The notes: generated by a model from the letters alone, not told the origin. Shown: positions 44,968-53,691, counted from the stretch's first letter. The stretch: 64,000 nt of DNA from an uncultured bacterium (GCA_949299935.1 CASGCE010000016.1:93898-157897); one strand, 5' to 3'. Numbers and translations: made by a program.

Positions 44968-45840
44968 TTACTTGCAAAGTGGAAAGCCCATACGTTCTCT
45001 TTGCGCTACATACAATTTTGCAACAGCTGATGCCATTGTTCTTACTCTGTTGATAAAATTTATACGTTCATCTTTGCTTATTACCCCTCTTGCATCAAGC
45101 AGATTGAATGTATGTGAGCATTTCAAAACGTAATCATATGCAGGCAGGACAAGCTCTGCCTCAACACAATTATTAACCTCTTTTTGATATAAATCAAACA
45201 TTAAAAACAAAGACTCCGCATCTGATACTTCAAAATTATATTTGGACTGCTCGATTTCGTTTTGGAGATAAATATCACCGTACTTTAAGGTATCATTCCA
45301 CATAATATCATACACGGATTCTTTATTTTGCAAATACATAGCTATACGTTCAAGCCCGTATGTCAATTCAAGTGCAACAGGCTTAACTTCCAGACCGCCA
45401 ACCTGCTGAAAATACGTAAACTGCGTGATTTCCATACCGTCAAGCCAAACCTCCCACCCGACTCCTGCAGCACCCAATGTCGGAGATTCCCAGTTATCTT
45501 CAACAAATCTTACGTCGTGTTCTTTTAAATCTATTCCCATAGCCTCAAGACTTTTCAAATAAAGCTCTTGTGCATCATCCGGCGACGGCTTCAATATGAC
45601 TTGAAACTGATAATAATGCCCTAAACGGTTAGGATTTTCACCGTATCTGGCGTCTGTAGGTCGTCTGCAAGGCTCAATCATAGCTGTATTCCATGGTTCA
45701 GGACCCAATGCTCGCAAAAATGTGGCAGGATTCATGGTGGATGCGCCCTTTTCTATATCATAGGGCTGCTGTATAATACAACCGTAGTCCGACCAATATT
45801 TCTGCAAGTTGAATACTAATTCCTGAAAATTTAACGCCAT
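44968..45840 (-). CDS. glyQ: Glycyl-tRNA synthetase alpha subunit
   Basis: 290 residues, the class II catalytic subunit of the alpha2-beta2 enzyme. '[20 protein letters not shown]', '[18 protein letters not shown]', '[14 protein letters not shown]' and '[19 protein letters not shown]' are family signatures. The beta subunit gene glyS normally follows but is replaced here by two permease genes, so it must lie elsewhere. AAGGTG precedes the ATG. Confidence 0.95.
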   Translation of the reverse strand: MALNFQELVFNLQKYWSDYGCIIQQPYDIEKGASTMNPATFLRALGPEPWNTAMIEPCRRPTDARYGENPNRLGHYYQFQVILKPSPDDAQELYLKSLEAMGIDLKEHDVRFVEDNWESPTLGAAGVGWEVWLDGMEITQFTYFQQVGGLEVKPVALELTYGLERIAMYLQNKESVYDIMWNDTLKYGDIYLQNEIEQSKYNFEVSDAESLFLMFDLYQKEVNNCVEAELVLPAYDYVLKCSHTFNLLDARGVISKDERINFINRVRTMASAVAKLYVAQRERMGFPLCK

Positions 45841-45962
45841 ACTACCGCACCTTTATTGTAAAAATTACACTCGTTCGTTAATAATACGACAGACTTAGTA
45901 AAATTGCAATTATTTTGTTAAAAATATTAACACGAACAATTTGCTTTAAAATTTACAAATCA

Positions 45963-45971
45963 TGTTATAAT
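45963..45971 (+). promoter_or_regulatory. Extended -10 promoter of the nucleotide-kinase-like gene
   Basis: TGT-TATAAT, followed by AAGGAG and the ATG at 45992. TTGCTT lies 19 bases upstream of the -10. Confidence 0.55.
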
Positions 45972-45991
45972 GCTGATTAAGGAGTAAAGTT

Positions 45992-46504
45992 ATGGCAGAA
46001 AAAATTATAATATTTTCAGGGAAACAATATTCAGGTAAAGACACCGCGGCAAAAATTATGCTGGAAAAAATGCCTGGTTACGAACGTTGTGCCATGGGAG
46101 ATATAATAAAATTAACCTACGGCAAAGAACACGGTTTGACCTACGAAGAAATAGAAAAAAATAAATCTGTATATAGACAGGATTTAATAAACTTAGGCAA
46201 TTGGGGCAGAAGTCAAGATCCGGATTACTGGCTGAAAAAAATTCTGGAACAACCAGGTAACATAATTGTTACCGATGTAAGAGTTCAACACGAATATGAA
46301 GTATTTAAAAGTGCAGGTGCAATAGCAATACGTGTGGAAGCAACACGCCAAACCCGAGCCGAAAGAGGCATCCTGGTGGGAGAAAATGACATAACCGAAA
46401 CCGGCCTCGATAACATAACCGACTGGGATTACGTAATCGATAACAATTCTGATTATGAAAGCTTGGTTGAAAAAGTAAACAAAATAATCGAGGAATTAAA
46501 ATAA
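45992..46504 (+). CDS. P-loop nucleotide-kinase-like protein (dNMP kinase / phosphomevalonate kinase fold)
   Basis: 170 residues. Walker A is 'FSGKQYSGKDTAA' (about 8-20). The arrangement 'YERCAMGDIIK', 'NLGNWGRSQDPDYWLKKI', 'IIVTDVRVQHEYEVFK', 'AIRVEATRQTRAERG' is typical of the deoxynucleoside monophosphate kinase group, to which animal phosphomevalonate kinase also belongs. A phosphotransfer role on a small substrate is likely; which one is open. AAGGAG precedes the ATG. Its stop overlaps the next small gene by one base. Confidence 0.75.
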   Translation: MAEKIIIFSGKQYSGKDTAAKIMLEKMPGYERCAMGDIIKLTYGKEHGLTYEEIEKNKSVYRQDLINLGNWGRSQDPDYWLKKILEQPGNIIVTDVRVQHEYEVFKSAGAIAIRVEATRQTRAERGILVGENDITETGLDNITDWDYVIDNNSDYESLVEKVNKIIEELK

Positions 46505-46668
46505 TGTCAGGCGATTACAAAAAACTTTTGAAGCGTAAGCTTAAAAAATATTGCGATGTGAAAACTATGGGTATCGACGTTGATAAAAATGAATATTTCG
46601 AGATAACCCTTTCAAATTCGGCACATCCCGAAATATTTAATCATACGGAACCTAGCAACAAAACTTAA
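46504..46668 (+). CDS. Small protein, 54 residues, coupled to the kinase-like gene
   Basis: The ATG overlaps the upstream stop (TAATG), so translation is coupled. The product begins 'MSGDYKKLLKRKLKKYCDVK' (basic helix) and has 'DVDKNEYFEITLSNSAHPEI'. No domain recognised. The overlap and protein-like composition support it as a real gene too short for most gene finders. Confidence 0.55.
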   Translation: MSGDYKKLLKRKLKKYCDVKTMGIDVDKNEYFEITLSNSAHPEIFNHTEPSNKT

Positions 46669-46722
46669 TTACCACTTGAATTTTAATTTTCTTTAATATA
46701 CTATTTGAAATACGAACGTGCG

Positions 46723-46762
46723 TCGGTGGATTTTTATGTGGAAAAAATTAATCAAACACCGA
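46723..46762 (+). promoter_or_regulatory. Possible autoregulatory leader of rplS (L19)
   Basis: TCGGTG (46723-46728) pairs with CACCGA (46757-46762) and inside it ATTTTT pairs with AAAAAAT around ATGTGG. It lies 47 bases before the rplS ATG. Ribosomal-protein leaders bound by L19 are known in other phyla; whether this is one is inference. Confidence 0.4.
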
Positions 46763-46808
46763 TTTAAGGAATTTTATCAGTACTAGTAAAATATAAAGGA
46801 AAGCAAAA

Positions 46809-47162
46809 ATGAACCCTATTATTGAAGAATTAGAAAAACCATATTTAGGAAAGGAATTACCGGAATTAAACCCGGGCGATACCGTAAAAGTTTTCGTAAG
46901 AATTATAGAAGGAAACAAAGAAAGAACACAGGCGTTTGAAGGAACCATAATAAAAGAACACGGTTCGGGTATAAACAAGACAATAACCGTAAGAAAGGTA
47001 TTCCAGGGCGTAGGCGTCGAGAGGGTATTTTTGGTGCACTCACCGAGAATTGAAAAAATCAATGTCTTAAGACGCGGTGACGTTAGACGTTCTAAATTGT
47101 ATTACTTAAGAGAACGTTCAGGTAAAGCAACTCGTATCAAGGAAAAAATTGAAAAAAGATAA
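46809..47162 (+). CDS. rplS: Ribosomal protein L19
   Basis: 117 residues, full length. 'FNPGDTVKV'-like opening ('LNPGDTVKVFVRIIEGNKER'), 'QAFEGTIIKEHGSGINKTIT' and 'GVGVERVFLVHSPRIEKINV' are standard. L19 sits at the 30S/50S interface. AAAGGAA precedes the ATG. It overlaps rbgA by 14 bases, a fitting pair since RbgA acts in 50S assembly. Confidence 0.96.
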   Translation: MNPIIEELEKPYLGKELPELNPGDTVKVFVRIIEGNKERTQAFEGTIIKEHGSGINKTITVRKVFQGVGVERVFLVHSPRIEKINVLRRGDVRRSKLYYLRERSGKATRIKEKIEKR

Positions 47163-48009
47163 ACTTCACATACACTGGTATCCGGGACACATTGCAAAAG
47201 CCGAACGTAAGTTAAAAGAACAACTTACGCTTGTGGATGCGGTGATAGAAGTAGTTGATGCGAGACTGCCGTATTCAAGCAGTTACGATAATATTGCGAG
47301 GCTTTTAGGTGAAAAGCCTCGTTTAATTTTGCTAAACAAGTCTGATTTAACGGAAAAAAGCGAACTTGCCCCTTGGATAAAGCTACTGGAGAAAGAATCA
47401 GGCGCACCTGTTATGCTAACTGACGCCAAGAATTCGAAAGACTTGTCAAATATAGTAAAAAAAGCCGTTGAGCTTTCAGAACCAAGAATTCAAGCACTGA
47501 TGAAAAAGGGTCTGTTGCGCAGACCCGCAAGGGTTATGGTTGTTGGCATGCCTAATGTCGGAAAATCAAGCATAATAAATAAACTTACACGTTCTTCCAA
47601 AACAAAAACAGGTGCCAAAGCAGGTGTTACAAGACAGCAGCAGTGGGTAAGGATTAACCCGCAGCTGGATTTGTTAGACACCCCCGGCATTATACCTATG
47701 AAGCAGGATAACCAAGAAGTTGCAAAAAAACTTGCGTTCGTAAATTCGATTTCAGAAAACGCATATTCAAATGAGCTTGTTGCTGTAGAGCTTTTGGAAT
47801 TACTGAAAATAAAATATCCCGAGAAAGTCAAAGAATATTATAATGTTGAAAATATATCGCTTGACAATATTGCAACATCAAGAAACTGGATTATCTCAGG
47901 CGGCAAACCTGATATTGAAAGAACCTCCGTTTATGTTTTAAGAGATTTTAGAGAAGGGAAAATCGGCAAATTTATACTGGACGAATTTGATGAACAACTT
48001 GAACAATAA
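47149..48009 (+). CDS. rbgA: Ribosome biogenesis GTPase RbgA/YlqF
   Basis: Circularly permuted GTPase with order G4 ('LLNKSD'), G1 ('GMPNVGKSSIINKL'), G3 ('LDTPG'), and the N-terminal 'IHWYPGHIAKAERKLKE' typical of YlqF. It helps late 50S assembly. 286 residues. The start codon is TTG at 47149 within the end of rplS, with AAGGA seven bases before it; no ATG fits. It overlaps rnhB by about 20 bases. Confidence 0.93.
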   Translation: MKKDKLHIHWYPGHIAKAERKLKEQLTLVDAVIEVVDARLPYSSSYDNIARLLGEKPRLILLNKSDLTEKSELAPWIKLLEKESGAPVMLTDAKNSKDLSNIVKKAVELSEPRIQALMKKGLLRRPARVMVVGMPNVGKSSIINKLTRSSKTKTGAKAGVTRQQQWVRINPQLDLLDTPGIIPMKQDNQEVAKKLAFVNSISENAYSNELVAVELLELLKIKYPEKVKEYYNVENISLDNIATSRNWIISGGKPDIERTSVYVLRDFREGKIGKFILDEFDEQLEQ

Positions 48010-48661
48010 TAAAATAGAAGAATTATTCAACTTTGACCATAATACAGGCAAACTCGTAATCGGGACTGATGAAGCAGGGAGAGGTCCTGCGGCTGGCGGA
48101 GTTTTTGCAAGCGCTGTTTGCTTTACAGAAAAAAGCATGGAATTGATTGAAGAATTAAGCATACTAAATGACAGCAAACAGCTTACCAAAAAGAAACGTG
48201 AAAGCCTCTACGACACAATTTTAAAAAACACAATAAATTCCACAATTTGCATAGAAGTTGATGAAATAGAAAGAATAAATATACTCAATTCCTCGCTAAA
48301 AGCCATGAAACTTGCATGCGAAGAGGTAATTTCAAAACTAAACGCTGATAAATCAGATCTTTTGGTCTTGATTGACGGGAATAAACTTATCAAAAACTTC
48401 GACTATCCTCAAAAATATATCATAAAGGGCGACAGCAAATCCGCATCAATTGCCGCCGCAAGCATTCTTGCAAAGGTTACGCGCGACAGATATATGGAAA
48501 AACTTGACGAAGAATTCCCTGAATACAACTGGGCAAAAAATGCGGGCTATCTCACAAAAGAGCACCTTTACGCAATTGATAAATACGGTCTTTCTAAATA
48601 TCATCGCCCGTCATTTTTGAAAAAACACTTTGCAAAACAAGAGCAACTAACCCTTTTTTAA
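47990..48661 (+). CDS. rnhB: Ribonuclease HII
   Basis: Removes RNA from RNA-DNA hybrids and single ribonucleotides. 'GTDEAGRGPAAGGVFASAV' carries the first Asp-Glu pair, 'LVLIDGNK' the next Asp, and 'KGDSKSASIAAASILAKVTR' the conserved helix. 223 residues with the start at 47990 (ATG) inside rbgA; a TTG one codon earlier is also open. rplS-rbgA-rnhB is a common gene order. It converges with the XRE gene, overlapping by four bases. Confidence 0.94.
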   Translation: MNNLNNNKIEELFNFDHNTGKLVIGTDEAGRGPAAGGVFASAVCFTEKSMELIEELSILNDSKQLTKKKRESLYDTILKNTINSTICIEVDEIERINILNSSLKAMKLACEEVISKLNADKSDLLVLIDGNKLIKNFDYPQKYIIKGDSKSASIAAASILAKVTRDRYMEKLDEEFPEYNWAKNAGYLTKEHLYAIDKYGLSKYHRPSFLKKHFAKQEQLTLF

Positions 48662-48984
48662 ACTAAAATTAAAGCCTTTACAACCTTATAAATATTTTCA
48701 ATCTTGTCACGATCATCTTTTACAGAATCAATTATTGCATCAATTTCGGATATTAAATCCTCCGTCGGCTTTAAATGCTCAGCAGTGAATAATTCATCTA
48801 CCGTAACCCCCAAACACTTCAGCAATCTTTCCATAGTTTGAGCAGACATAAAATTTTCTCCAAGCTCTATCCCGCTTAATGAACGAATAGATATATCAGC
48901 CATTTCAGCAAGTTTCTCCTGAGTTATTCCCCTTTGCTGCCTTAGTCGCTTTATTTTATAACCAAGTTGTTTTTTGATATCCAT
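48658..48984 (-). CDS. XRE-family transcriptional regulator
   Basis: An HTH_3 domain spans about residues 8-62 ('GYKIKRLRQQRGITQEKLAE', 'ISIRSLSGIELGENFMSAQT', 'RLLKCLGVTVDELF'). The C-terminal 40 residues are a short helical tail, perhaps for dimer contact. 108 residues. No SD; TATTAT lies six bases before the ATG. A 9-base inverted repeat about 43 bases upstream is a candidate self-operator. It is divergent from the gene at 49251. Confidence 0.87.
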   Translation of the reverse strand: MDIKKQLGYKIKRLRQQRGITQEKLAEMADISIRSLSGIELGENFMSAQTMERLLKCLGVTVDELFTAEHLKPTEDLISEIDAIIDSVKDDRDKIENIYKVVKALILV

Positions 48985-48990
48985 ATTGAC

Positions 48991-48996
48991 ATAATA
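48991..48996 (-). promoter_or_regulatory. -10 box of the XRE gene, leaderless pattern
   Basis: TATTAT, then six bases, then the ATG at 48984; no SD and no good -35 box. Confidence 0.4.
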
Positions 48997-49026
48997 CAGC
49001 TTTTATAAAAAAAGAAAAATGATAAT

Positions 49027-49058
49027 ATATTTCATAATTTTAAATATTAATGAAATAT
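49027..49058. promoter_or_regulatory. Inverted repeat, candidate operator of the XRE regulator
   Basis: ATATTTCAT and ATGAAATAT form a perfect 9-base inverted repeat with a 14-base spacer, upstream of the XRE gene and within the divergent region. Confidence 0.35.
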
Positions 49059-49199
49059 AATTTCTATTTTTGTTAAGAAATATGAAGCTGTAACGCCTTA
49101 TTATTGCTGGTTTTTGAAAATTTATGCAATTTTATTACATAATTAATAGCAATTCACAAAAAGTCAAAGTTTTTAAAAAAGAGTAAGGGAAATCGATTT

Positions 49200-49221
49200 A
49201 ATTTACGCACAATTTACGCAG
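49200..49221. repeat. 11-base direct repeat before the 49251 gene
   Basis: AATTTACGCA occurs twice in tandem with an 11-base period, one helical turn, about 30 bases before the ATG. Could be a paired protein-binding site. Confidence 0.4.
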
Positions 49222-49250
49222 ATTTAAGGGAAAAATGAAAGGAGATAGTT

Positions 49251-49844
49251 ATGTCAATAGCATCAGTAGCAAAATTATTCGGACCAAAAATGCAAAATTA
49301 TCTTAAAATAGTCATGAAAAAAGGTTTTAAAGTTCAAGGCCAGGTGCCAAATACATTATTAAAACAAGTACCAGGTGCTGACGAATTTTTAAAAACTGCA
49401 AAAACATTAGGTTACAATAAAGTAAGCCTACAAGGTGGAATAAAAGGTGGAAAAAACACAGTAACTGGGTTGGTAAAAGCATATTCAGGAAAAACTAAAA
49501 TAGGCTACATGGCAGTTGGACTTGATGCAAATGCACCAAAACCTATATTACAAGCAAAAGTAAACATTGTACCGCTAAAAGGTGGCGAAAAAATCAGATT
49601 TAATATATTTGCAAACGGCAACAGAAAAATTACCGACCCACTGGACGCAGTTGAAGAATATTCAGCCAAAAAAGGTAAACTAAACTTAAATATTGATACC
49701 GGAGCAATAAAAGGTCACTTAGATGGAGATGTAAAAAGCATCAGTGAAGCAGTAGCTCGTGTAGATCCGAGCCTAAAAGATAAAACAACCGAACAGATAA
49801 TGACCGAAGTACAAAGAAACTGGAAAGAACTTTTTACAATTTGA
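49251..49844 (+). CDS. Protein of unknown function, 197 residues
   Basis: Unrecognised. AAAGGAGA precedes the ATG. The sequence is lysine- and glycine-rich and mostly beta ('KVSLQGGIKGGKNTVTGLVK', 'ILQAKVNIVPLKGGEKIRFN'). No signal peptide; the first helix 'SIASVAKLFGPKMQNYLKIV' is amphipathic. The stop is a TGA followed in the same frame by nine-base repeats encoding Lys-Ala-Pro, so readthrough or a lost tail is possible. Ended by a terminator. Confidence 0.7.
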   Translation: MSIASVAKLFGPKMQNYLKIVMKKGFKVQGQVPNTLLKQVPGADEFLKTAKTLGYNKVSLQGGIKGGKNTVTGLVKAYSGKTKIGYMAVGLDANAPKPILQAKVNIVPLKGGEKIRFNIFANGNRKITDPLDAVEEYSAKKGKLNLNIDTGAIKGHLDGDVKSISEAVARVDPSLKDKTTEQIMTEVQRNWKELFTI

Positions 49845-49879
49845 AAAGCCCCAAAAGCTCTAAAAGCTCCAAAGGCTCC
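49844..49879 (+). repeat. Nine-base repeat, four copies, in frame after the stop
   Basis: Units AAAAGCCCC, AAAAGCTCT, AAAAGCTCC, AAAGGCTCC. In the frame of the preceding gene, beyond its TGA, they read KAPKALKAPKAPKK. Confidence 0.8.
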
Positions 49880-49889
49880 TAAAAAAACT

Positions 49890-49916
49890 AAAGACCTGCA
49901 ACTGCAGGTCTTTTTT
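49890..49916 (+). terminator. Bidirectional Rho-independent terminator
   Basis: GACCTGCA and TGCAGGTC form a stem next to T6; on the minus strand an A/T-rich tail also follows. It lies between the convergent genes ending at 49844 and 49940. Confidence 0.85.
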
Positions 49917-49939
49917 AAAATTAAAACATTAATTACAGA

Positions 49940-51604
49940 TTACAATTCAAATAATTTATGCAAACGTTCTTTAATGTCATTCTCATCAAGATCGTTTGTA
50001 ATCTTATTCAAATCAATCGCCATTTGATAGTAATGTGCGGCATCGTTTGTAAATTCCATCTTTTCAGACGCTCTGGCGGCATTAAAATAAGCAAGGGTGT
50101 AGCTTGGATTCAATTCAATAGCTTGTTCGAAATATTCAAGAGCTTCTTCAGCATCCATCAGACCGTCCAGATATAAAATACCAAGGTTATTGTGTGCAAA
50201 TTCATTTTCAGGGTTCAACTCGACAGCTTTATGATAAGCGACAAGAGCTTCTTCCAGGAAATCATTTTCCCAAAGTGCGATACCGACTTTGGAATATCCT
50301 TTAAAATCAGCCGGATTTAGCGAAATAGCATCGCAATAAGCTTTAATAGCTTTATCCAAGTCATACTGAGCCATATAGATATCACCGAGCGCCAGGTACA
50401 GATCATAATTTTTGGGATCCAAAATCAAGCCTGCCTGATAAGTAGCGACAGCAGCTTCAACATTACCGTTAACCTCAGCGTACAAAGCACCGAGTGCCTG
50501 ACAAACAATTGACGTCCACTCATTATCAGGATTCAAATCAATAGCCTTTTGATAGTGATTAATGGCATCTTCAAACAACTCTGCTTTTGAATAAGCAAAA
50601 GCAAGAGAATTATTATAAAACGGGTTATCAGGCTCAAGATCACAAGCGAGTTTGAAAGCAGAAATTGAATTAATCTTGTCATCCTTAGCCATATACAAAT
50701 GGCCCAATTCATAGTAAATAGGGGCTTTATTGTCATCAAAATCAAGGAGTCTTTCGTAACAATCTATAGCCTCATTAATCAAATCCGGAAAAAACGTTTG
50801 TAAAACAGTTGCCAACTTTGCCCAAACATCACGATTAAGTGGATTGGTATCAAGTGCCTTTTTATAGCTGTCAACAGCAATATCATACTCTTTATTTTTA
50901 AGCGCGATATCACCCATACGGTTATAAAAAATCTCATCGTGTTCAGTTTTCAAAGCAGCTTTTTTATAGAGATTTTCTGCAGCGGGAAGCATTTTAAATT
51001 TTTCAAAAAACTTACCTATAGTATTATACTTAAACACAGAAAAATCATCCGCAATATTTTTATAGAACATTTTAAGAGTAGGTTTATCCCACGCTAGCAT
51101 CATAGTACCAGTGAGAAAATAATAAAAGAACCCTACATAATCCGCCACATTACCGTCATTAACGTTAATTTTTTGTAATATAGACTGAGCAAGAATAAGC
51201 CGAGGTCTGGCAGAGTTAAACTTACTCATTTTAATAGCAGATTTGAACTCTTTTTCAGCCGAGTTGAAATCGAGAGCGAGTTTCATAAAAAAACCTGTAT
51301 ACATATGAGCGTTCATGTTAGAAGGAGCCAACGAGCAAGCGGTTTTACATTGTTCAATAGCGGTAGTAATACTGATTTGTCCCTGTTCCCACATAAGACA
51401 TGCCAATCTGTAATAGCTTTCGGGGATAGTCGGATCAAGCTTAACCGCATCAACATAATATTCAATAGCCTCTTGAAGGTCATTGTTTTGTTGTTTTATT
51501 AAATATCTTTCGTGAGCCTGCCTGGCTTTTTCCAAGGAATACTGAGCTTTTTCGGCATTTTCGCTATTAATGGCACCAATCGGCAATAAAATTTGTTCTG
51601 ACAT
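49940..51604 (-). CDS. Cytosolic TPR-repeat protein, 554 residues
   Basis: Start at 51604 (MSEQILLPIG), with GGAG six bases before it. No signal peptide. At least ten TPR units follow, e.g. 'EAIEYYVDAVKLDPTIPESY', 'AVDSYKKALDTNPLNRDVWA', 'AINHYQKAIDLNPDNEWTSI', 'AIKAYCDAISLNPADFKGYS' and 'ALEYFEQAIELNPSYTLAYF'. Likely a scaffold for protein contacts. Unlike the TPR protein at 22.7 kb it appears cytosolic. Divergent from mnmG. Confidence 0.85.
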   Translation of the reverse strand: MSEQILLPIGAINSENAEKAQYSLEKARQAHERYLIKQQNNDLQEAIEYYVDAVKLDPTIPESYYRLACLMWEQGQISITTAIEQCKTACSLAPSNMNAHMYTGFFMKLALDFNSAEKEFKSAIKMSKFNSARPRLILAQSILQKINVNDGNVADYVGFFYYFLTGTMMLAWDKPTLKMFYKNIADDFSVFKYNTIGKFFEKFKMLPAAENLYKKAALKTEHDEIFYNRMGDIALKNKEYDIAVDSYKKALDTNPLNRDVWAKLATVLQTFFPDLINEAIDCYERLLDFDDNKAPIYYELGHLYMAKDDKINSISAFKLACDLEPDNPFYNNSLAFAYSKAELFEDAINHYQKAIDLNPDNEWTSIVCQALGALYAEVNGNVEAAVATYQAGLILDPKNYDLYLALGDIYMAQYDLDKAIKAYCDAISLNPADFKGYSKVGIALWENDFLEEALVAYHKAVELNPENEFAHNNLGILYLDGLMDAEEALEYFEQAIELNPSYTLAYFNAARASEKMEFTNDAAHYYQMAIDLNKITNDLDENDIKERLHKLFEL

Positions 51605-51719
51605 TGTGAGCTCCAATAAATGTGTATATAACTGACCACGACAAAAAGGAAATTAACTTTATTAATTAAACAAAATATCCTCCGAATATATTAGACAATC
51701 TGATAATTTTTATTTGTAA

Positions 51720-51725
51720 TATAAT
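51720..51725 (+). promoter_or_regulatory. -10 box of mnmG, leaderless pattern
   Basis: TATAAT, then AAGAGA, then the ATG at 51732. No SD at a proper distance and no -35 box at 17 bases. Confidence 0.5.
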
Positions 51726-51731
51726 AAGAGA

Positions 51732-53615
51732 ATGGGATATGCAAATAACGAGTATGACATACTAGTAGTAGGAGCGGGGCATGCCGGATGCGAGGCAGCA
51801 ATAGCTGCCGCCAGGCTGGGATGCGAAGTACTTTTATGCACAATAAACATAGACAACATAGCCCTAATGCCCTGTAACCCGGCAATAGGCGGCCCGGCGA
51901 AATCGACATTAGTAAGAGAAATTGATGCGCTGGGCGGAGTTATGGGAGAAGTTGCAGATGCCACATATTTGCAGATGAAGATGCTGAATTCGTCAAAAGG
52001 GCCTGCGGTAAGGGCATTAAGAGCGCAGTCGGATAAAAAAGAATACATGGCATACATGCGTAATATAATTGAATCATGTGAGAACATATACTTGAAGCAA
52101 TGCTGCATAACAGAATTATTAACTAAAGACGGAGCTATAACAGGTGCCAGAGATGAATTTGGAATAGAATACAAAGCCAAAGCAATAATACTGACGACAG
52201 GAACATCCCTGGAGGGAAAAATCTGGGTAGGTTTGCGCTCATATAGTGCCGGACGCTTAGGCGAAAAAGCAGCAATAGGGCTTTCACAAAGCCTAAACGA
52301 ACTCGGAATACAAATCAAAAAGCTAAAAACAGGCACACCGTCAAGAGTAGACAAGCGGACAATTGATTATTCCAAAATGACAATTCAGCCCGGTGACAGT
52401 GAATTAAATTTTTACTCTTTTAAACCAAACCGCCCGATAAGAAAACAATATCCTTGCTATTTAACAAGGACAAATGAAAAAACACACGAAATAATACGGG
52501 CGAATTTAGACAAATCACCAATGTTTCAAGGATTAATTCACGGAGTAGGTCCAAGATACTGCCCCTCAATTGAAGATAAAATCGTAAGATTTTCTGAAAA
52601 CCCATCACATCATATATTCATAGAACCAGAAGGATTAGGGACATATGAGGTATATATTCAGGGATTTTCAAGCAGCTTGCCGGCTGATGTTCAAATTCAA
52701 ATGCTAAGAACCCTTCCCGGATTAGAAAAAGCCCATATAATTAAACCGGCATACGCAGTTGAATATGATTATGTACCGGCGTTACAAACCCAACATTCGT
52801 TGATGTCAAAGCAAGTAAAAGGATTATTTATGGGCGGCCAGATAAACGGTACAAGCGGATATGAAGAAGCAGCCGCACAAGGTCTTATTGCAGGGATTAA
52901 CGCAGTAAATTACCTAAACAATTCAGAAATGCTTGAACTTTCAAGGAGTTCATCCTACATCGGAACCCTGATAGACGATTTAGTAACCAAAGACATCGAA
53001 GATCCATACAGAATGCTGACCTCGCGTTCCGAATATAGACTTTTACTAAGACAAGACAACGCAGATGCCAGACTGACGGAAATAGGACATAAAATCGGAT
53101 TAATAGATGACACCCAGTATAAAATCTATCAAGCCAAGCAAGAAGCAATCAAACAAGAATATGAACGACTATTTGCGACAAAACTGCCTGCAACATTGAA
53201 AGTAAATGAAATTTTGACAAAATACGAAGAAAATATAGAACGCGGAATAAGGTTAGCCGAACTACTAAAACGTCCAAACATAGATTACAAAATTCTGAAA
53301 GAATTGGATGAGGAAACTGCCGCCTTAAACTTGCCGCGTGAAGTGTACGAGCAGGCAGAAATCTTAATCAAATATGACGGATACCTTAAGCGGCAAAAAT
53401 TTCAAGTAGAACAGGCCTCAAAACTTGAAAAATACAAAATTCCAAACGACATAGACTACACAAATATAAAACATATATCGTCGGAAACGCGTGATAAACT
53501 TACTAAGGTTCGTCCTAAAACACTGGCGCAGGCAGCACGTATAGGCGGAGTAAAACCGGCTGATATATCCGTTTTGATGGTGTTGCTTGAAAGACACGAT
53601 TTTTCAAAAAAATAA
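51732..53615 (+). CDS. mnmG: tRNA uridine-5-carboxymethylaminomethyl modification protein MnmG (GidA)
   Basis: FAD protein that with MnmE modifies the wobble uridine. 'ILVVGAGHAGCEAAIAAARL' binds FAD; 'CNPAIGGPAKSTLVREIDAL', 'GTPSRVDKRTIDYS', 'GQINGTSGYEEAAAQGLIAG' and 'MLTSRSEYRLLLRQDNADAR' are diagnostic. 627 residues, full length, with the C-terminal helical domain ('RPKTLAQAARIGGVKPADIS'). Confidence 0.96.
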   Translation: MGYANNEYDILVVGAGHAGCEAAIAAARLGCEVLLCTINIDNIALMPCNPAIGGPAKSTLVREIDALGGVMGEVADATYLQMKMLNSSKGPAVRALRAQSDKKEYMAYMRNIIESCENIYLKQCCITELLTKDGAITGARDEFGIEYKAKAIILTTGTSLEGKIWVGLRSYSAGRLGEKAAIGLSQSLNELGIQIKKLKTGTPSRVDKRTIDYSKMTIQPGDSELNFYSFKPNRPIRKQYPCYLTRTNEKTHEIIRANLDKSPMFQGLIHGVGPRYCPSIEDKIVRFSENPSHHIFIEPEGLGTYEVYIQGFSSSLPADVQIQMLRTLPGLEKAHIIKPAYAVEYDYVPALQTQHSLMSKQVKGLFMGGQINGTSGYEEAAAQGLIAGINAVNYLNNSEMLELSRSSSYIGTLIDDLVTKDIEDPYRMLTSRSEYRLLLRQDNADARLTEIGHKIGLIDDTQYKIYQAKQEAIKQEYERLFATKLPATLKVNEILTKYEENIERGIRLAELLKRPNIDYKILKELDEETAALNLPREVYEQAEILIKYDGYLKRQKFQVEQASKLEKYKIPNDIDYTNIKHISSETRDKLTKVRPKTLAQAARIGGVKPADISVLMVLLERHDFSKK

Positions 53616-53691
53616 ATTTCAGGCGCAAAAAAAATTTTCATAGATATTAATAAATAAAAACAACCGGACAAAAAACGAAAGGAGAAGTCAA

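Noticed and set aside
45841..45991. T-box before glyQ
   Set aside because: Region too short and lacks a T-box core (TGGNACCGCG-like) sequence.
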